Below are positions 13,335 to 22,021 of a stretch of DNA of 49,304 nt, in pieces. How positions within the stretch are numbered: position 1 is the stretch's first letter; each line of letters begins with the position of its first letter. The stretch is from positions 1 to 49,304 of IMG/VR virus record IMGVR_UViG_3300048835_000303; one strand, 5' to 3'. The notes under the pieces are model-generated. The model searched no databases and was not told where the DNA came from. It was given only the letters and a program-made list of their open reading frames with translations. This DNA is from a virus. A program made the position numbers and the translations under genes.

Positions 13335-15452
13335 TTGGCCGGGTTGCCCGCCATGCCTGCCACGCCAAGCGCGGTTATCCGCGCTGCCAAGCGCAACGGC
13401 TGGAAGTCGCGCAAGCGCGAGTCGGGCAAGGGCCTCGAATACGCCTTCGCCAGCCTCCCCGTCGAGACCCAAAACGCACTGATCGCTCGGGACTTCGCGG
13501 CCAAGCCGCTTGCCGAGCCGGCGGAGACGGCCCTCGCGGTCATCCCCGAGACGCAGACGCTGCCGGCGGTGCGCGAGCCGCGTGCCGTGAAGACCAACGC
13601 CGAGCTGAAAGGCTGGCAGCGCGAGATCCGCGACGCCCGCGCCTTGGTGCTCGCCCTGGTCGACGACCTGACTCACTCGCTTGGGACGACCCGCAAGGCG
13701 GCGGAGCGGGTCGAGGCGATGGCCAAAAGCGGCACGCTCTCGCCGATCCACGCCGAAGCGGTAGTGCGTGCCAACGCCCGCAACGGCGGGGCGCGCACGG
13801 TCTCGGCGGCGACCTTGTATCGGTGGCTGCAACTGCGGGCCATCAGCGTGCATGCGCTGGCCCCGGATGCCGGCCCGGAGCGCGACCAGCCGGCGTGGAT
13901 TCCGTACTTCCTGGAGCTCTACCAGGACCCGGCGAAGCCCTCGATCGCGGCCTGTCTGCGGCGCTTGCGTCGGGAGCCGCCGCCGGGCGTGGAGCTGCCG
14001 TCGGAGCGGTCCGCGTCGAGCTGGATCAACGACCGGCTGCCCAAATCGATCACGCAATACGGGCGGATGGGGACGCGGGCGCGTCGGGCGATTCGGCCCT
14101 TCACCCGCCGCACCACCGACGGGCTGTGGCCCATGGACATCGTCGCGGTCGACGGGCACGCCTTCAAGGGGTACGTGGCCCACCCGGCGTCCGGAAAGCG
14201 CATCCATCCGGAGGTGACGACCTACGTCGACATCGCCACGCGGCGGATCGTCGGCTTCTCGGTCTGGGTGAGCGAGAGCGCCTATGCGATCTGGCTGGCG
14301 CTGCGGCAGATGGTGCTCAACCCGGATGTCGGGATCCCGGCGATGCACTACAGCGACAACGGCGCCTACAAGGGCGAGCAGCATCGGTTTTTGCTGGATC
14401 GGCTCGGGATCACGCAGGAGTTCAGCCGGCCCGGCAACCCGCAGGCCAACGGCGTGATCGAGCGCATCAATCGCACCCTGTGGCTGCCGTTGGCGAAGCA
14501 GCTCCCGCTCTACAGCGGCAAGGACATGGATAAGGAGGCATTCAAGCGCCGCAAGGATCGCGCGGACAAGACCGGCGCCGGGCTGGTGGGTTACGCGGAC
14601 TTCGTGGCCGGGTGCGCCGAGGCCGTGGCCGAGTACAACGCCCGCGAGCATTCCAGTCTGCGCCGCGGACGCGAGCGCCTGAGCCCGAACGCCGCCTGGG
14701 CGCGTGCCGTCGAGGAGGGGTGGCAGCCTACGACGCTGGACAGCGACGACCTGCACGACCTGCTGCCGTCCGAGGTCCGCACCTGCCTGCGCTGCGAGGT
14801 CGCGCTGCCATGGGGGAGGTACTTCAGCCTCGCGCTGGAGCCGTACGAGGGCCAGCGGGTGCATGTCGGCTACGAGCCGTCGGACAACGCGCGGGCCTGG
14901 ATCAGCGATCAGGATGGCCGGCTGATCTGCGTGGCGGAGCTGGGTGCGAATCAGCGGGCCTATCAGCCGACGACCGCGATCGAGAAGGCCCGCGAAAACC
15001 GCGGGACGCAGAAGGTCAAGCGCCTGGAGCGCCGGATCGAGCGGGCCAGGGCGGAAGAGACCTCGGTGATCGAGGGGCAGGTGCTGGAAGGCGAGGCATC
15101 GGACCTGCCCTATCTCGGCTTCTCGGCGGAGCCGTCGCTGACACCAGCACTGACGGCGATCCCCTCGACGGCGCTGGATCCGTCCGCCGTCTCGGCGCAG
15201 CCGGAGCCGGCCCGCGTCGCCGCGGAGCTGCCCAAGGCGCGCCCGGTGCGCAGCTACATCGACGAGCTCGACAACGACGCGAGCCGCTACGAGGTGCTCA
15301 AGACCTTGCGCGTGCGGATGGCGGCCGGCGACGCGCTCACCGAGCGCGAGCGGCAATTCTTCACGGCGTTCGGCACCAGCGAGTACGTGCGGATCACGGA
15401 GAAATTACAGGCGGATTGGGACGCGCGATGGGCGCAGACCGCCGCCGGATAA
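13335..15452 (+). CDS. Mu-type DDE transposase (MuA)
   Basis: 705 aa from TTG 13335. The N-terminal Mu DNA-binding domain (GLPAMP...GWKSRKR...EYAFASLP) is followed by end-binding HTH regions and the catalytic core. The acidic triad is readable as D273 (VAVDGHAF), D341 (HYSDNGAY) and E376 (GVIERINRT), a D-35-E spacing. The C-terminal region contains the beta-barrel and a tail expected to contact MuB and ClpX. It should catalyse integration and replicative transposition. The upstream ATG 13309 is one base out of frame: adding a base near 13325 would give MRSWTPASELAGLPAMP, the expected MuA start. The N-terminus is therefore either shortened or frameshifted. Confidence 0.93.
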   Translation: MAGLPAMPATPSAVIRAAKRNGWKSRKRESGKGLEYAFASLPVETQNALIARDFAAKPLAEPAETALAVIPETQTLPAVREPRAVKTNAELKGWQREIRDARALVLALVDDLTHSLGTTRKAAERVEAMAKSGTLSPIHAEAVVRANARNGGARTVSAATLYRWLQLRAISVHALAPDAGPERDQPAWIPYFLELYQDPAKPSIAACLRRLRREPPPGVELPSERSASSWINDRLPKSITQYGRMGTRARRAIRPFTRRTTDGLWPMDIVAVDGHAFKGYVAHPASGKRIHPEVTTYVDIATRRIVGFSVWVSESAYAIWLALRQMVLNPDVGIPAMHYSDNGAYKGEQHRFLLDRLGITQEFSRPGNPQANGVIERINRTLWLPLAKQLPLYSGKDMDKEAFKRRKDRADKTGAGLVGYADFVAGCAEAVAEYNAREHSSLRRGRERLSPNAAWARAVEEGWQPTTLDSDDLHDLLPSEVRTCLRCEVALPWGRYFSLALEPYEGQRVHVGYEPSDNARAWISDQDGRLICVAELGANQRAYQPTTAIEKARENRGTQKVKRLERRIERARAEETSVIEGQVLEGEASDLPYLGFSAEPSLTPALTAIPSTALDPSAVSAQPEPARVAAELPKARPVRSYIDELDNDASRYEVLKTLRVRMAAGDALTERERQFFTAFGTSEYVRITEKLQADWDARWAQTAAG

Positions 15453-15535
15453 GGTGATCCGCCCCTGGCAGGGCGGATCGAGACGGGGGCTCGGGAGGGA
15501 CCGAGCCGACATGCAACATCACAAGGACCATCAGT

Positions 15536-16291
15536 ATGAATGATCGATCGACACCTGTCACGGGGGGCGGGTCCCCGACCGTGGCGCCGCTCACCAACGT
15601 GGGGCTGACGCTGGGTGCGCTGGACCGCGCCAAGGCGCGCTCCGCCGGGCTGCCCGGCATCGTGGTCCTGCACGGCCCGAGCGGCTGGGGCAAGAGCACG
15701 GCGGCAGCCTATGCCGCAGCCCAAACGCGGGCCTACTACGTGGCCATGCAGTCGGTGTGGACGCGTCGGGCCTTCCTCGAGGCCGTCGCGCGGGAGATGG
15801 GCCTGGCCGTGACCGGGACCATCAGCACCATGGCCGGGCAGGTCGCCGAGCAGTTGGTCCTCTCGGGTCGCCCACTCCTTATAGATGAGGCGGACGTCCT
15901 GGCCGAGCGCGACGGCGGCGCGGGCGTCATCAAGGACATCTACGAGAGCACGCTCGGGACCATCCTGCTGATCGGCGAGGAGCGTCTGCCCCAGAAGCTC
16001 GCTCGGTACGAGCGCCTGCACGGGCGGGTGCTCGAATGGGTCGGGGCGATGCCGGCGAGCCTGGCGGATGCCCGCGCGCTCACGCGCATCTACTGCCCCG
16101 GGGTCGAGGTGGCCGACGACCTGCTCGCGGAGCTGGTGAAGCGGGCCAAGGGCTCGGTGCGGCGCATCGCGGTCAACCTGGACCGGGTCCGCAGCGAGGG
16201 CGCGAAGATGGGCTGGACGCAGGCCGACCTGGGGCTGTGGGGCGAACGGGCGATCTACACCGGCGAGCCGCCGGCGCGGAGGGTCGGGTGA
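15536..16291 (+). CDS. MuB-like target-selection ATPase
   Basis: 251 aa. Walker A GPSGWGKST (47-55) and Walker B PLLIDEAD (113-120) lie in an AAA+ fold, with a helical C-terminal domain ending in a winged region. In Mu, the B protein binds target DNA in an ATP-dependent manner, delivers it to MuA and gives target immunity. The gene follows A by 83 bp, the standard order. The stop overlaps the next start (TGATG). Confidence 0.92.
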   Translation: MNDRSTPVTGGGSPTVAPLTNVGLTLGALDRAKARSAGLPGIVVLHGPSGWGKSTAAAYAAAQTRAYYVAMQSVWTRRAFLEAVAREMGLAVTGTISTMAGQVAEQLVLSGRPLLIDEADVLAERDGGAGVIKDIYESTLGTILLIGEERLPQKLARYERLHGRVLEWVGAMPASLADARALTRIYCPGVEVADDLLAELVKRAKGSVRRIAVNLDRVRSEGAKMGWTQADLGLWGERAIYTGEPPARRVG

Positions 16292-16764
16292 TGGCTGAAT
16301 ACGACACGTTTTGGGAGAGCCCGCAGCCGCAATGCCCGCAAGAGGTCGCTGCGCCTTATCTGGCGTTGCGTGTTTCTCGCGGGCCAACGTCTGACGTTTG
16401 TCTCGTCATCAACGGGTTTCCGATGAGGTGCGACCCCTGCCTCTCCGAGGCTCGCATGTTTGTCCCGGTCAAGCTTGCGCTCGGCGAGTGCGGCGCTCTC
16501 GGAGCCTGGATTGCCGGAGGGGTGGACGGTGCGTCGCAGGGCTATCGCAGCACGTTCGGTGTGCTCGAAACGCCTTCAGGTCTCTCGCCGCACGCTGCTT
16601 GGTCGGTGCGTTGGCTGATTTTTACGCCGGTTTTCGGGGGGTGGTTGAGGGACCTGGTCGTCGCGCTGAACCGACTGGCTTTGCGCTGCGAGCCTTCGGT
16701 TGGCGGGTTATCGCGCGGCAAGCCGCAGGCGAAGGGCACCGTCGAGCGGGTGAGGAGGAAGTGA
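16291..16764 (+). CDS. Hypothetical protein with atypical base composition
   Basis: 157 aa, coupled to muB by overlap. Contains several Cys and a hydrophobic stretch SVRWLIFTPVFGGWLRDLVV (about residues 105-125). The DNA is visibly richer in T than neighbouring genes. Ends in a basic tail. Family unknown; probably an accessory insertion in the early operon. Confidence 0.65.
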   Translation: MAEYDTFWESPQPQCPQEVAAPYLALRVSRGPTSDVCLVINGFPMRCDPCLSEARMFVPVKLALGECGALGAWIAGGVDGASQGYRSTFGVLETPSGLSPHAAWSVRWLIFTPVFGGWLRDLVVALNRLALRCEPSVGGLSRGKPQAKGTVERVRRK

Positions 16765-17246
16765 TGGCTCGTCATCTGCTGTTCAGGTCTTCTTTTTCGA
16801 TGATTGAGCTGAAGCATTCGACCGTGACCGTTTTTGGTCTCGACGCGCGCTCGCCGAGCGCCTGTGTCGTTCAGATTGTCCTTGGCGCAACCGCTCTGGA
16901 CGCCGATTTCGCCCCGACTGAGAAAGAGTGCGTTATCCCGCTCTGTCTCGACCGCGGGGACGCGATGTCGGTCGCCGAGGCGTGTCGGGATGCAGCGAGA
17001 GGGTGGTGGTCCGCGGTCCGGATCCATTGGAGAGACCTGCCGCGCCAGCGTGTGATCGGCTTCGAGGTCTATGAAGCGGACAAGTTTGGCGGGTCTGTCT
17101 TATTTGGTTGCGTGGACGCCGCCGGGTGGCTGTCGTCTCCCTGCTACGCGCCATTGGACAGCGGCGAGATTGCGTCGATCGCCGATGCGCTCGAAGGTTG
17201 GTGCGATCGACTCTTCGGGTCGGATGCCGCGGAGGCCGCCCAATGA
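16764..17246 (+). CDS. Hypothetical protein
   Basis: 160 aa from ATG 16764, overlapping the previous stop. Mixed alpha/beta pattern with alternating hydrophobic strands (STVTVFGLDA, VVQIVLGA, VIGFEVYEAD). Like the gene before it, it is less GC-rich than the phage core, suggesting the two arrived together. No function assigned. Confidence 0.65.
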   Translation: MARHLLFRSSFSMIELKHSTVTVFGLDARSPSACVVQIVLGATALDADFAPTEKECVIPLCLDRGDAMSVAEACRDAARGWWSAVRIHWRDLPRQRVIGFEVYEADKFGGSVLFGCVDAAGWLSSPCYAPLDSGEIASIADALEGWCDRLFGSDAAEAAQ

Positions 17247-17824
17247 CCCGCGACCTCCGCCCCGAAATGTGGCGCGCCATCCGTCGCGTCGGCGCCCAGG
17301 GCGCCATCTTCCAAGTCCCTACGGTCCGCGGCCAGCTCCGAGGCGCGGTGAAACGCGAGCGGGTGCGTGACTACCTCCGAGCCCTGGAGGCCGGCGGCTA
17401 CCTCGCCCCGGTGACGACCGAGGACGGTCTCGACGGCTGGCAGTTGATCCGCGATCCGGGCGCCGAGGCCCCGCGGCTGCGCGCCGACGGCTCGCCGGTG
17501 ACGATGGGCGCCGGGCGCGAGCAGTGCTGGCGCACGATGCGGATCCTCGGCAGCTTCACGGTCCTGGATCTGGTCGCGACCGCCTCCACCGAGACGCATC
17601 GCGTCGCCGAGGGCGAGGCGCGCGACTACTGCGACCGGCTCGCCCGTGTCGGGATCCTCGCCCGCACCCGCAGTCTGGCCGGGCTCATCTACCAGCTCCC
17701 GCCGAGCCGCTACACCGGCCCGCAACCGCCGCAGATCCGCCGCACAAAGGCCGTTTACGACCCCAATACGGGCCGCGTTTACGCCCCGGACGGGACGCTG
17801 CTCGAGAGCGGGGGGCGCGCATGA
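17243..17824 (+). CDS. Winged-helix regulator-like protein
   Basis: 193 aa. Two winged-helix-like segments are visible: GAIFQVPTVRGQLRGAVKRERVRDYLRALEAGGYL (about 19-53) and a second around TVLDLVATASTETHRVAEGEARDYCDRLARVGIL. It may be a transcription regulator or DNA-binding accessory protein. Such proteins are frequent after B in B3-type Mu-like phages. Role inferred only. Confidence 0.65.
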   Translation: MTRDLRPEMWRAIRRVGAQGAIFQVPTVRGQLRGAVKRERVRDYLRALEAGGYLAPVTTEDGLDGWQLIRDPGAEAPRLRADGSPVTMGAGREQCWRTMRILGSFTVLDLVATASTETHRVAEGEARDYCDRLARVGILARTRSLAGLIYQLPPSRYTGPQPPQIRRTKAVYDPNTGRVYAPDGTLLESGGRA

Positions 17825-18171
17825 GCACCGGACCAGATTGGCTGGAAACCCTGCGCGAAGCGGTCGCCAAGACCTCGCAGCGGCGCGTGGTCGAGGCCCT
17901 GCGCGGCGGCAACGGCTACCCCTCCGAGACCCTGCTGAGCCAAGTGCTCAGCGGCAAGTACCGGGGCCGCACGGAGCGCCTGCAGCGCCTGGTCGAGGGG
18001 CATTACCTGGGCTGCACGGTCGATTGCCCGGTCCTCGGGGAGATCACCCGCGACCGGTGCGACCACGAGCAGCGCAAACCCTTCTACGCCACCAACCCGC
18101 AGCGTGTGGCCCTGTTCCGGGCCTGCCGCGGCTGCGAGCACAACGCCAGCGACAAAGGAGAGGACGCATGA
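17821..18171 (+). CDS. HTH and zinc-binding protein
   Basis: 116 aa. N-terminal helix-turn-helix-like region (VVEALRGGNGYPSETLLSQVLSGKYRG) followed by a Cys-rich C-terminal half (GCTVDCPVLGEITRDRC, then CRGCEHN) that could bind zinc. It is coupled to neighbours by ATGA overlaps. Proteins of this build are common in Mu-like early operons; function unknown. Confidence 0.65.
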   Translation: MSTGPDWLETLREAVAKTSQRRVVEALRGGNGYPSETLLSQVLSGKYRGRTERLQRLVEGHYLGCTVDCPVLGEITRDRCDHEQRKPFYATNPQRVALFRACRGCEHNASDKGEDA

Positions 18172-18380
18172 GCCACGACACCGGCAACCCGCAGGCGGTG
18201 ACCTCCGCGGCGGTGGAGATCCTGGACGCCGGAGACGCCCTGGTCACCGCGCTGGGTGCGTCTCTGGACGGCGAGCGCGGCCCGCGCGTGGAGGCGCAAG
18301 CATTGGAGGCGCTCGAGCGCTGGCACCAGGCGAGCGCGACCTTTCTGTCCATCGTCGATCGCGAGCTGGGAGAGCGTTGA
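18168..18380 (+). CDS. Small helical hypothetical protein
   Basis: 70 aa, starting at ATG 18168 inside the ATGA overlap with the gene before, with GGAGAG upstream. Acidic and helical; no motif. Confidence 0.6.
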   Translation: MSHDTGNPQAVTSAAVEILDAGDALVTALGASLDGERGPRVEAQALEALERWHQASATFLSIVDRELGER

Positions 18381-18661
18381 TGCGCACCACGACACCGATG
18401 AGCCCCGTCCTGACCGTGCGCTGCCGCACGCTCACCAACGCCCGCCGGGTGTTGGCGGCCTGCGCCATCCTGCAGCGCGCCGGCTGCCGGATCCTCTCCG
18501 CCAGCGCGCACGGCCGGCCGTGCATTCGCGTGGACCGGCGTCCGCGCCTGGACTGGATCCAGCCCGGCCGCAAGATCTCAACCCTCTGGAACGCCACCAT
18601 GGCCGCACGCATCGGCGACATCCAGGTCGAGTGGGAGCGCGACATGGGGTGGCCGTCATGA
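18380..18661 (+). CDS. Small basic hypothetical protein
   Basis: 93 aa from ATG 18380 (TGATG overlap). Beta-alpha pattern with a C-R-I-L-x-A-S-A stretch and many Arg residues (RPCIRVDRRPRLDW). Possibly nucleic-acid binding. Family unknown. Confidence 0.6.
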   Translation: MRTTTPMSPVLTVRCRTLTNARRVLAACAILQRAGCRILSASAHGRPCIRVDRRPRLDWIQPGRKISTLWNATMAARIGDIQVEWERDMGWPS

Positions 18662-18876
18662 GCGAAGGTCCGCCCGTGACCGACCACCACCTGACCCCCG
18701 ACCAGCTCCGCGAGAAGGCCCGGGACATGCGCCAAGAGGCACAGTACATCCGCGCCACCCTCGACAGCGCCCCGCCGATGCAGCGCGCCGGCCTGCGGGC
18801 CCGGGCCGAGCGCATGGAGCGCCTCGCCAGCGAGCTGGAACGGGCCGCCCAACGCGCGGAGGCCATCGGCGTATGA
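18658..18876 (+). CDS. Small coiled-coil protein
   Basis: 72 aa, ATGA-coupled on both sides. From residue 12 on it is one long amphipathic helix rich in Arg, Glu and Ala, predicted to be a coiled coil. Unknown function. Confidence 0.6.
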   Translation: MSEGPPVTDHHLTPDQLREKARDMRQEAQYIRATLDSAPPMQRAGLRARAERMERLASELERAAQRAEAIGV

Positions 18877-19511
18877 GCAAGCGCAGATCCAACCAGAACG
18901 ACGGGCCGCTCTTCCGGCCCGCGGAGTTCCGCGAGATGAAGGCCGATCCGACCTACACCTCCGGCCCGGCCGCGCGACACCCGCGCAACCCGATCGCGTC
19001 CGTGCACCTGGGGGTGATTCGCGACGTCGCCGCCGCCACGCGCTCCGCGGGCGCGACGGGCGCCGGCGTGCAACCGCTGCACTCCGACACGGCGCAGCGC
19101 GCCAATCGGCGCCGCGCAGCCGCCAAACTGGAGCGCGAGGCCGTCTCGCGCGCCAGCCAAGACCAGGCCAGGCAGCGCCTCGCCGGGTTGCGCAAGGGGC
19201 GCGCGCGCCGGCCGGAGTCGCTGACCGGGCGTATCGTCGCCGTGTTGCGCGCCGCCGATCGCTGGCTGACCACGCGCGAGCTGATCGACATCCTCAATGA
19301 TCCCGCGCGCACGCCGCCGACGGCATCGACCCGCACCATCCGCGGGAGCGACGTCGCCGCCTGTCTGGCCGGCTACTGCAAGGAGGGCGCGGTCCTCGCC
19401 CGCCCGATCGCCGAGGGCTCGCGACTGCTCGAGTGGCGCTGGGCAGCGTTCGAGGCGGCCGACGCGGCGGCCGAAGCGGCCGACGCGGAGGCCGCGGAGG
19501 CCGCGGCATGA
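18873..19511 (+). CDS. Hypothetical protein with helical DNA-binding-like C-terminus
   Basis: 212 aa. The N-terminal half is basic and low in structure. Residues ~110-185 (LTGRIVAVLRAADRWLTTRELIDILND, then ACLAGYCKEGAVLARPI) look like a winged-helix domain. The C-terminus is an Ala/Glu repeat (EAADAAAEAADAEAAEAAA) caused by a GC-rich codon repeat. Unknown role. Confidence 0.6.
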   Translation: MSKRRSNQNDGPLFRPAEFREMKADPTYTSGPAARHPRNPIASVHLGVIRDVAAATRSAGATGAGVQPLHSDTAQRANRRRAAAKLEREAVSRASQDQARQRLAGLRKGRARRPESLTGRIVAVLRAADRWLTTRELIDILNDPARTPPTASTRTIRGSDVAACLAGYCKEGAVLARPIAEGSRLLEWRWAAFEAADAAAEAADAEAAEAAA

Positions 19512-20329
19512 GTGCGCGCCCCCGCATCATCCCGAGCATCGAGACCCCGGTCGGTCCGGCCGAGGGCTTCGTCGGCCGCGGCCCACGCTGGAGCATGGAC
19601 GAGCTGCGCGTCCTGCGCGAGCGCTATCCCACCGGGGGTGCGCTGGCGTGCCTGCCGTTCCTGCCGGCGCGGCACGAGAACACCATCCGCGCCAAGGCCA
19701 ACAAGCTCGGCATCCGTCATCAGCGCGGGTACATGCGCCAAGCCCCCAGCGACGACCTCCTGGACGCCGCTATCCGCAAGCTCTACGCCAAGGGCAAGCC
19801 GGCCCCGGGCGCGATGGCCAAGCTGTGCGCCCGCTACCACCGCCCGCGGCAATGGGTGCGCAGCCGCGCCATCAAGCTCGGTGCCATCACGCACATCCGC
19901 GGGCGCAACTGGACGGCAAGCGAGGACGCCATCCTGCGCGAGCTCGCCGGCTTCGGCCCGCGCAAGATGCAAAAGGCGCTGGTCAAGGCCGGCTTCACCG
20001 ACCGCACCGAGCCCGCCATCGCCGAGCGCTGCCGGCGCGTGCATGCCATCTCCAACCGCGTGGAGCGCGACCCGGACCTCTACAGCGCCAACGACGTGGC
20101 CGGCCTGCTCGGCGAGGACGACCACCGCATCCTCGGCTGGCTCAACCGCGGCGCGCTGCGCGGCCGTGCGGAGCGCGACCCCGTCACCGGTCGCGTCACG
20201 CGCTGGAACGTCACCCGCAAGGACCTACGCGAGTGGATGATCCGTCACCCGCAGGAGTGGCTGCCCGCGCGCTGCGATCGCTACTGGCTGGTCGAGATCC
20301 TCGCCGGGAGGGTCGGCCGTGCCGATTAG
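19508..20329 (+). CDS. Myb/SANT-like multi-HTH regulator
   Basis: 273 aa from ATG 19508. Two repeats of the form RWSMDELRVLRERYPTGG...IRAKANKLGI and NWTASEDAILRELAGFG...AIAERCRRVHAI look like Myb/SANT domains. A MerR-type excisionase-like segment follows (YSANDVAGLLGEDDHRILGWLNRGALRG). It is probably a DNA-binding regulator of the early operon. The next gene begins within its last codons. Confidence 0.7.
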   Translation: MSARPRIIPSIETPVGPAEGFVGRGPRWSMDELRVLRERYPTGGALACLPFLPARHENTIRAKANKLGIRHQRGYMRQAPSDDLLDAAIRKLYAKGKPAPGAMAKLCARYHRPRQWVRSRAIKLGAITHIRGRNWTASEDAILRELAGFGPRKMQKALVKAGFTDRTEPAIAERCRRVHAISNRVERDPDLYSANDVAGLLGEDDHRILGWLNRGALRGRAERDPVTGRVTRWNVTRKDLREWMIRHPQEWLPARCDRYWLVEILAGRVGRAD

Positions 20330-20960
20330 CCTCGTCTGCCCCGTGTGCTCGGCCGCCTTCCCGGTCGAGGCCGGGCTGCTGGATCCGGCCGCGCGCAACG
20401 CCCTGGTCGCCGCCATCGGGCTGTGGCCAGCCCCGGTGCGCCCGCACGCCCTGCGCTATCTGGCCCTGCACGCCCCCAAGGCGCGCAAGATCCAGATGGA
20501 GAAGCTCGCCAGGCTGCTCGAGGAGTTCGCTGTCCTGGTGAGTGCCGGCACCGTCACCCGCAACCGCGAGACCCGGCCCGCCCCGCTCGCCGCCTGGGGC
20601 GCGGGACTGGCCGAGGTGCTCAAGGCCGCGGATGCCGGCACGCTCGACCTGCCGCTCAACGGGCACGGCCTGCTCGCGGAGATCGTCTTTCGCAGCGCCG
20701 GGCGGGCGCAAGCCGCCGTCGCCCGCGAGACCGCTCCGCTGCACCCCAGCCACCGGCCCGCGCAGATCCCGGCGGCGCCGGGTCCCGCGGCGCAACCTGC
20801 CGAGCCGCCCCCGGCGGCGGAGCCGGTTGTCGAATCCGGCTGGGCCGACGCCAAGCGGCGCGGCATGCAGCAGGTCGGCGCCCTGGCGGCGGCGCTCAAG
20901 GCCCGTTCAACCCCGGATCAACCCGACCAAAACCCGACTAACCCCACCCGAGAGGACTGA
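20319..20960 (+). CDS. Zinc-ribbon hypothetical protein
   Basis: 213 aa from GTG 20319. A CPVC motif at residues 7-10 forms half of a zinc ribbon at most. It continues as helices to about residue 115, then a Pro/Ala-rich linker and a basic C-terminus. This build suits a DNA-associated accessory protein. Family not recognised. Confidence 0.6.
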   Translation: MPISLVCPVCSAAFPVEAGLLDPAARNALVAAIGLWPAPVRPHALRYLALHAPKARKIQMEKLARLLEEFAVLVSAGTVTRNRETRPAPLAAWGAGLAEVLKAADAGTLDLPLNGHGLLAEIVFRSAGRAQAAVARETAPLHPSHRPAQIPAAPGPAAQPAEPPPAAEPVVESGWADAKRRGMQQVGALAAALKARSTPDQPDQNPTNPTRED

Positions 20961-20963
20961 CCC

Positions 20964-21251
20964 ATGAACGACCCTAAAATGACCGTGTCGACCGACGAGG
21001 TGGTGCGGGCGATCGCCGACCTCAGCGGCGTGAGCCAGGCCGACGCCCGCAAGGTGCTGCGCGCGCTCGTGGACGTCTGCGGCGATGCCCTTTTCCGCGG
21101 GGCGGACGTGCGCGTCCAAGGGCTCGGCACCTTCGAGCCCCGCGCCGTCCCCGCCCGCGAGGGCAGCATGGGCGGCAAGGCGTGGACCAAGCCCGCCCAC
21201 CGCAAGGTCGTCTTCAAGCCCGCCAAGGCCCTACGCGACCGCATCGCCTGA
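20964..21251 (+). CDS. HU/IHF-family DNA-bending protein
   Basis: 95 aa. It shows the HU fold order: helices (TDEVVRAIADLSGVSQADA), beta strands with VRVQGLGTFEPRAVPAR, a flexible arm and a final helix with KPAKALRDRIA. In Mu the host HU/IHF bends the enhancer and ends during transposition; here the phage supplies its own. Position before gemA and mor fits the early/middle region. Confidence 0.88.
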   Translation: MNDPKMTVSTDEVVRAIADLSGVSQADARKVLRALVDVCGDALFRGADVRVQGLGTFEPRAVPAREGSMGGKAWTKPAHRKVVFKPAKALRDRIA

Positions 21252-21268
21252 TCCAGGCCAGAAGCGAA

Positions 21269-21307
21269 ACCGCCCTCGGGCGGTCGCCCCGGCGTGGTGG
21301 CCGGGGC
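21269..21307 (+). terminator. Two tandem GC hairpins after the HU gene
   Basis: ACCGCCC-TC-GGGCGGT (21269-21284) and GCCCCGGC...GCCGGGGC (21286-21307, 6-base loop) follow the HU stop by 17 bases. There is no U-tract, so termination would be partial or Rho-aided; a processing or pausing site is possible. Confidence 0.5.
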
Positions 21308-21355
21308 CTGAAGAGCAGCCACACGGCAGAGCAGCCACGACAACAGGACACCGCC

Positions 21356-22021
21356 ATGACCACCCCGACCCCGACCGAGCCCCCGGACCTCGCCGCGCTG
21401 CGTGCAGACCTGGCGCGCGCCTGGGCGGAGGCGGCCCGCAGCAAACCCGACCCCCATACCGACGGGCGCGCCTACTTCGACGATGAGGCCCGCCACAACC
21501 GCGCCGTCTCCGAGGCGCTCGCGATCGCCGCCCGCGTCAAGGCCGCCGAGCATGCCGGGCGCATCGAGCGCCAAAAGATCGGCATCGCCCGGCGCCAGCT
21601 CGGCATTCCGGACGACAGCCACGCCGCGCGGGTCTACCGCATCACCAACGGGCGCACCCGCACCACGACCGACTGCACGGCGCGGGAGCGGCGCGCCATC
21701 CTCGGCGAATACCGCGATCTCGGCTGGAAAGCGACCAACCCCAAAAAGGCCGGGCGTCGCGCGCCGCCCCCCGAGAAGCTCACCCGCGGGCAGATGCTCA
21801 CCCGCGTGGAGCAGCTCCTGACCGTACTCGGCAAACCCTGGGAGTACGCGGACAGCATCCTGCGCCGACAACGCGGGCACGACGTGCCTGGTCGGGCCGC
21901 CGTTGCCGCGCCGATCCAGTTGGCGACGGCCGAGGAGCTGCGCGGCGTCATCGCCGCACTGGACACCCGCCGCAAGCGCCTGGATCCTTCCGCCGACGCA
22001 CACACGGAGGCCGCGACATGA
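21356..22021 (+). CDS. gemA: GemA-like regulatory protein (Mu gp16 family)
   Basis: 221 aa from ATG 21356. The segment QKIGIARRQLGIPDDSHAARVYRITNGR..., then RRAILGEYRDLGWKAT, matches the conserved N-terminal region of GemA/DUF1018 proteins. A C-terminal helical region (KLTRGQMLTRVEQLLTVLGK) follows, as in that family. In Mu, GemA modulates host gene expression and decatenation. It lies directly before the Mor-like gene, the normal Mu order. Confidence 0.85.
   Translation: MTTPTPTEPPDLAALRADLARAWAEAARSKPDPHTDGRAYFDDEARHNRAVSEALAIAARVKAAEHAGRIERQKIGIARRQLGIPDDSHAARVYRITNGRTRTTTDCTARERRAILGEYRDLGWKATNPKKAGRRAPPPEKLTRGQMLTRVEQLLTVLGKPWEYADSILRRQRGHDVPGRAAVAAPIQLATAEELRGVIAALDTRRKRLDPSADAHTEAAT

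Noticed and set aside
12390-15356. Minus-strand open frame of about 988 codons
   Set aside because: It lies over MuA and the two preceding genes and has no recognisable domain; an effect of high GC3.
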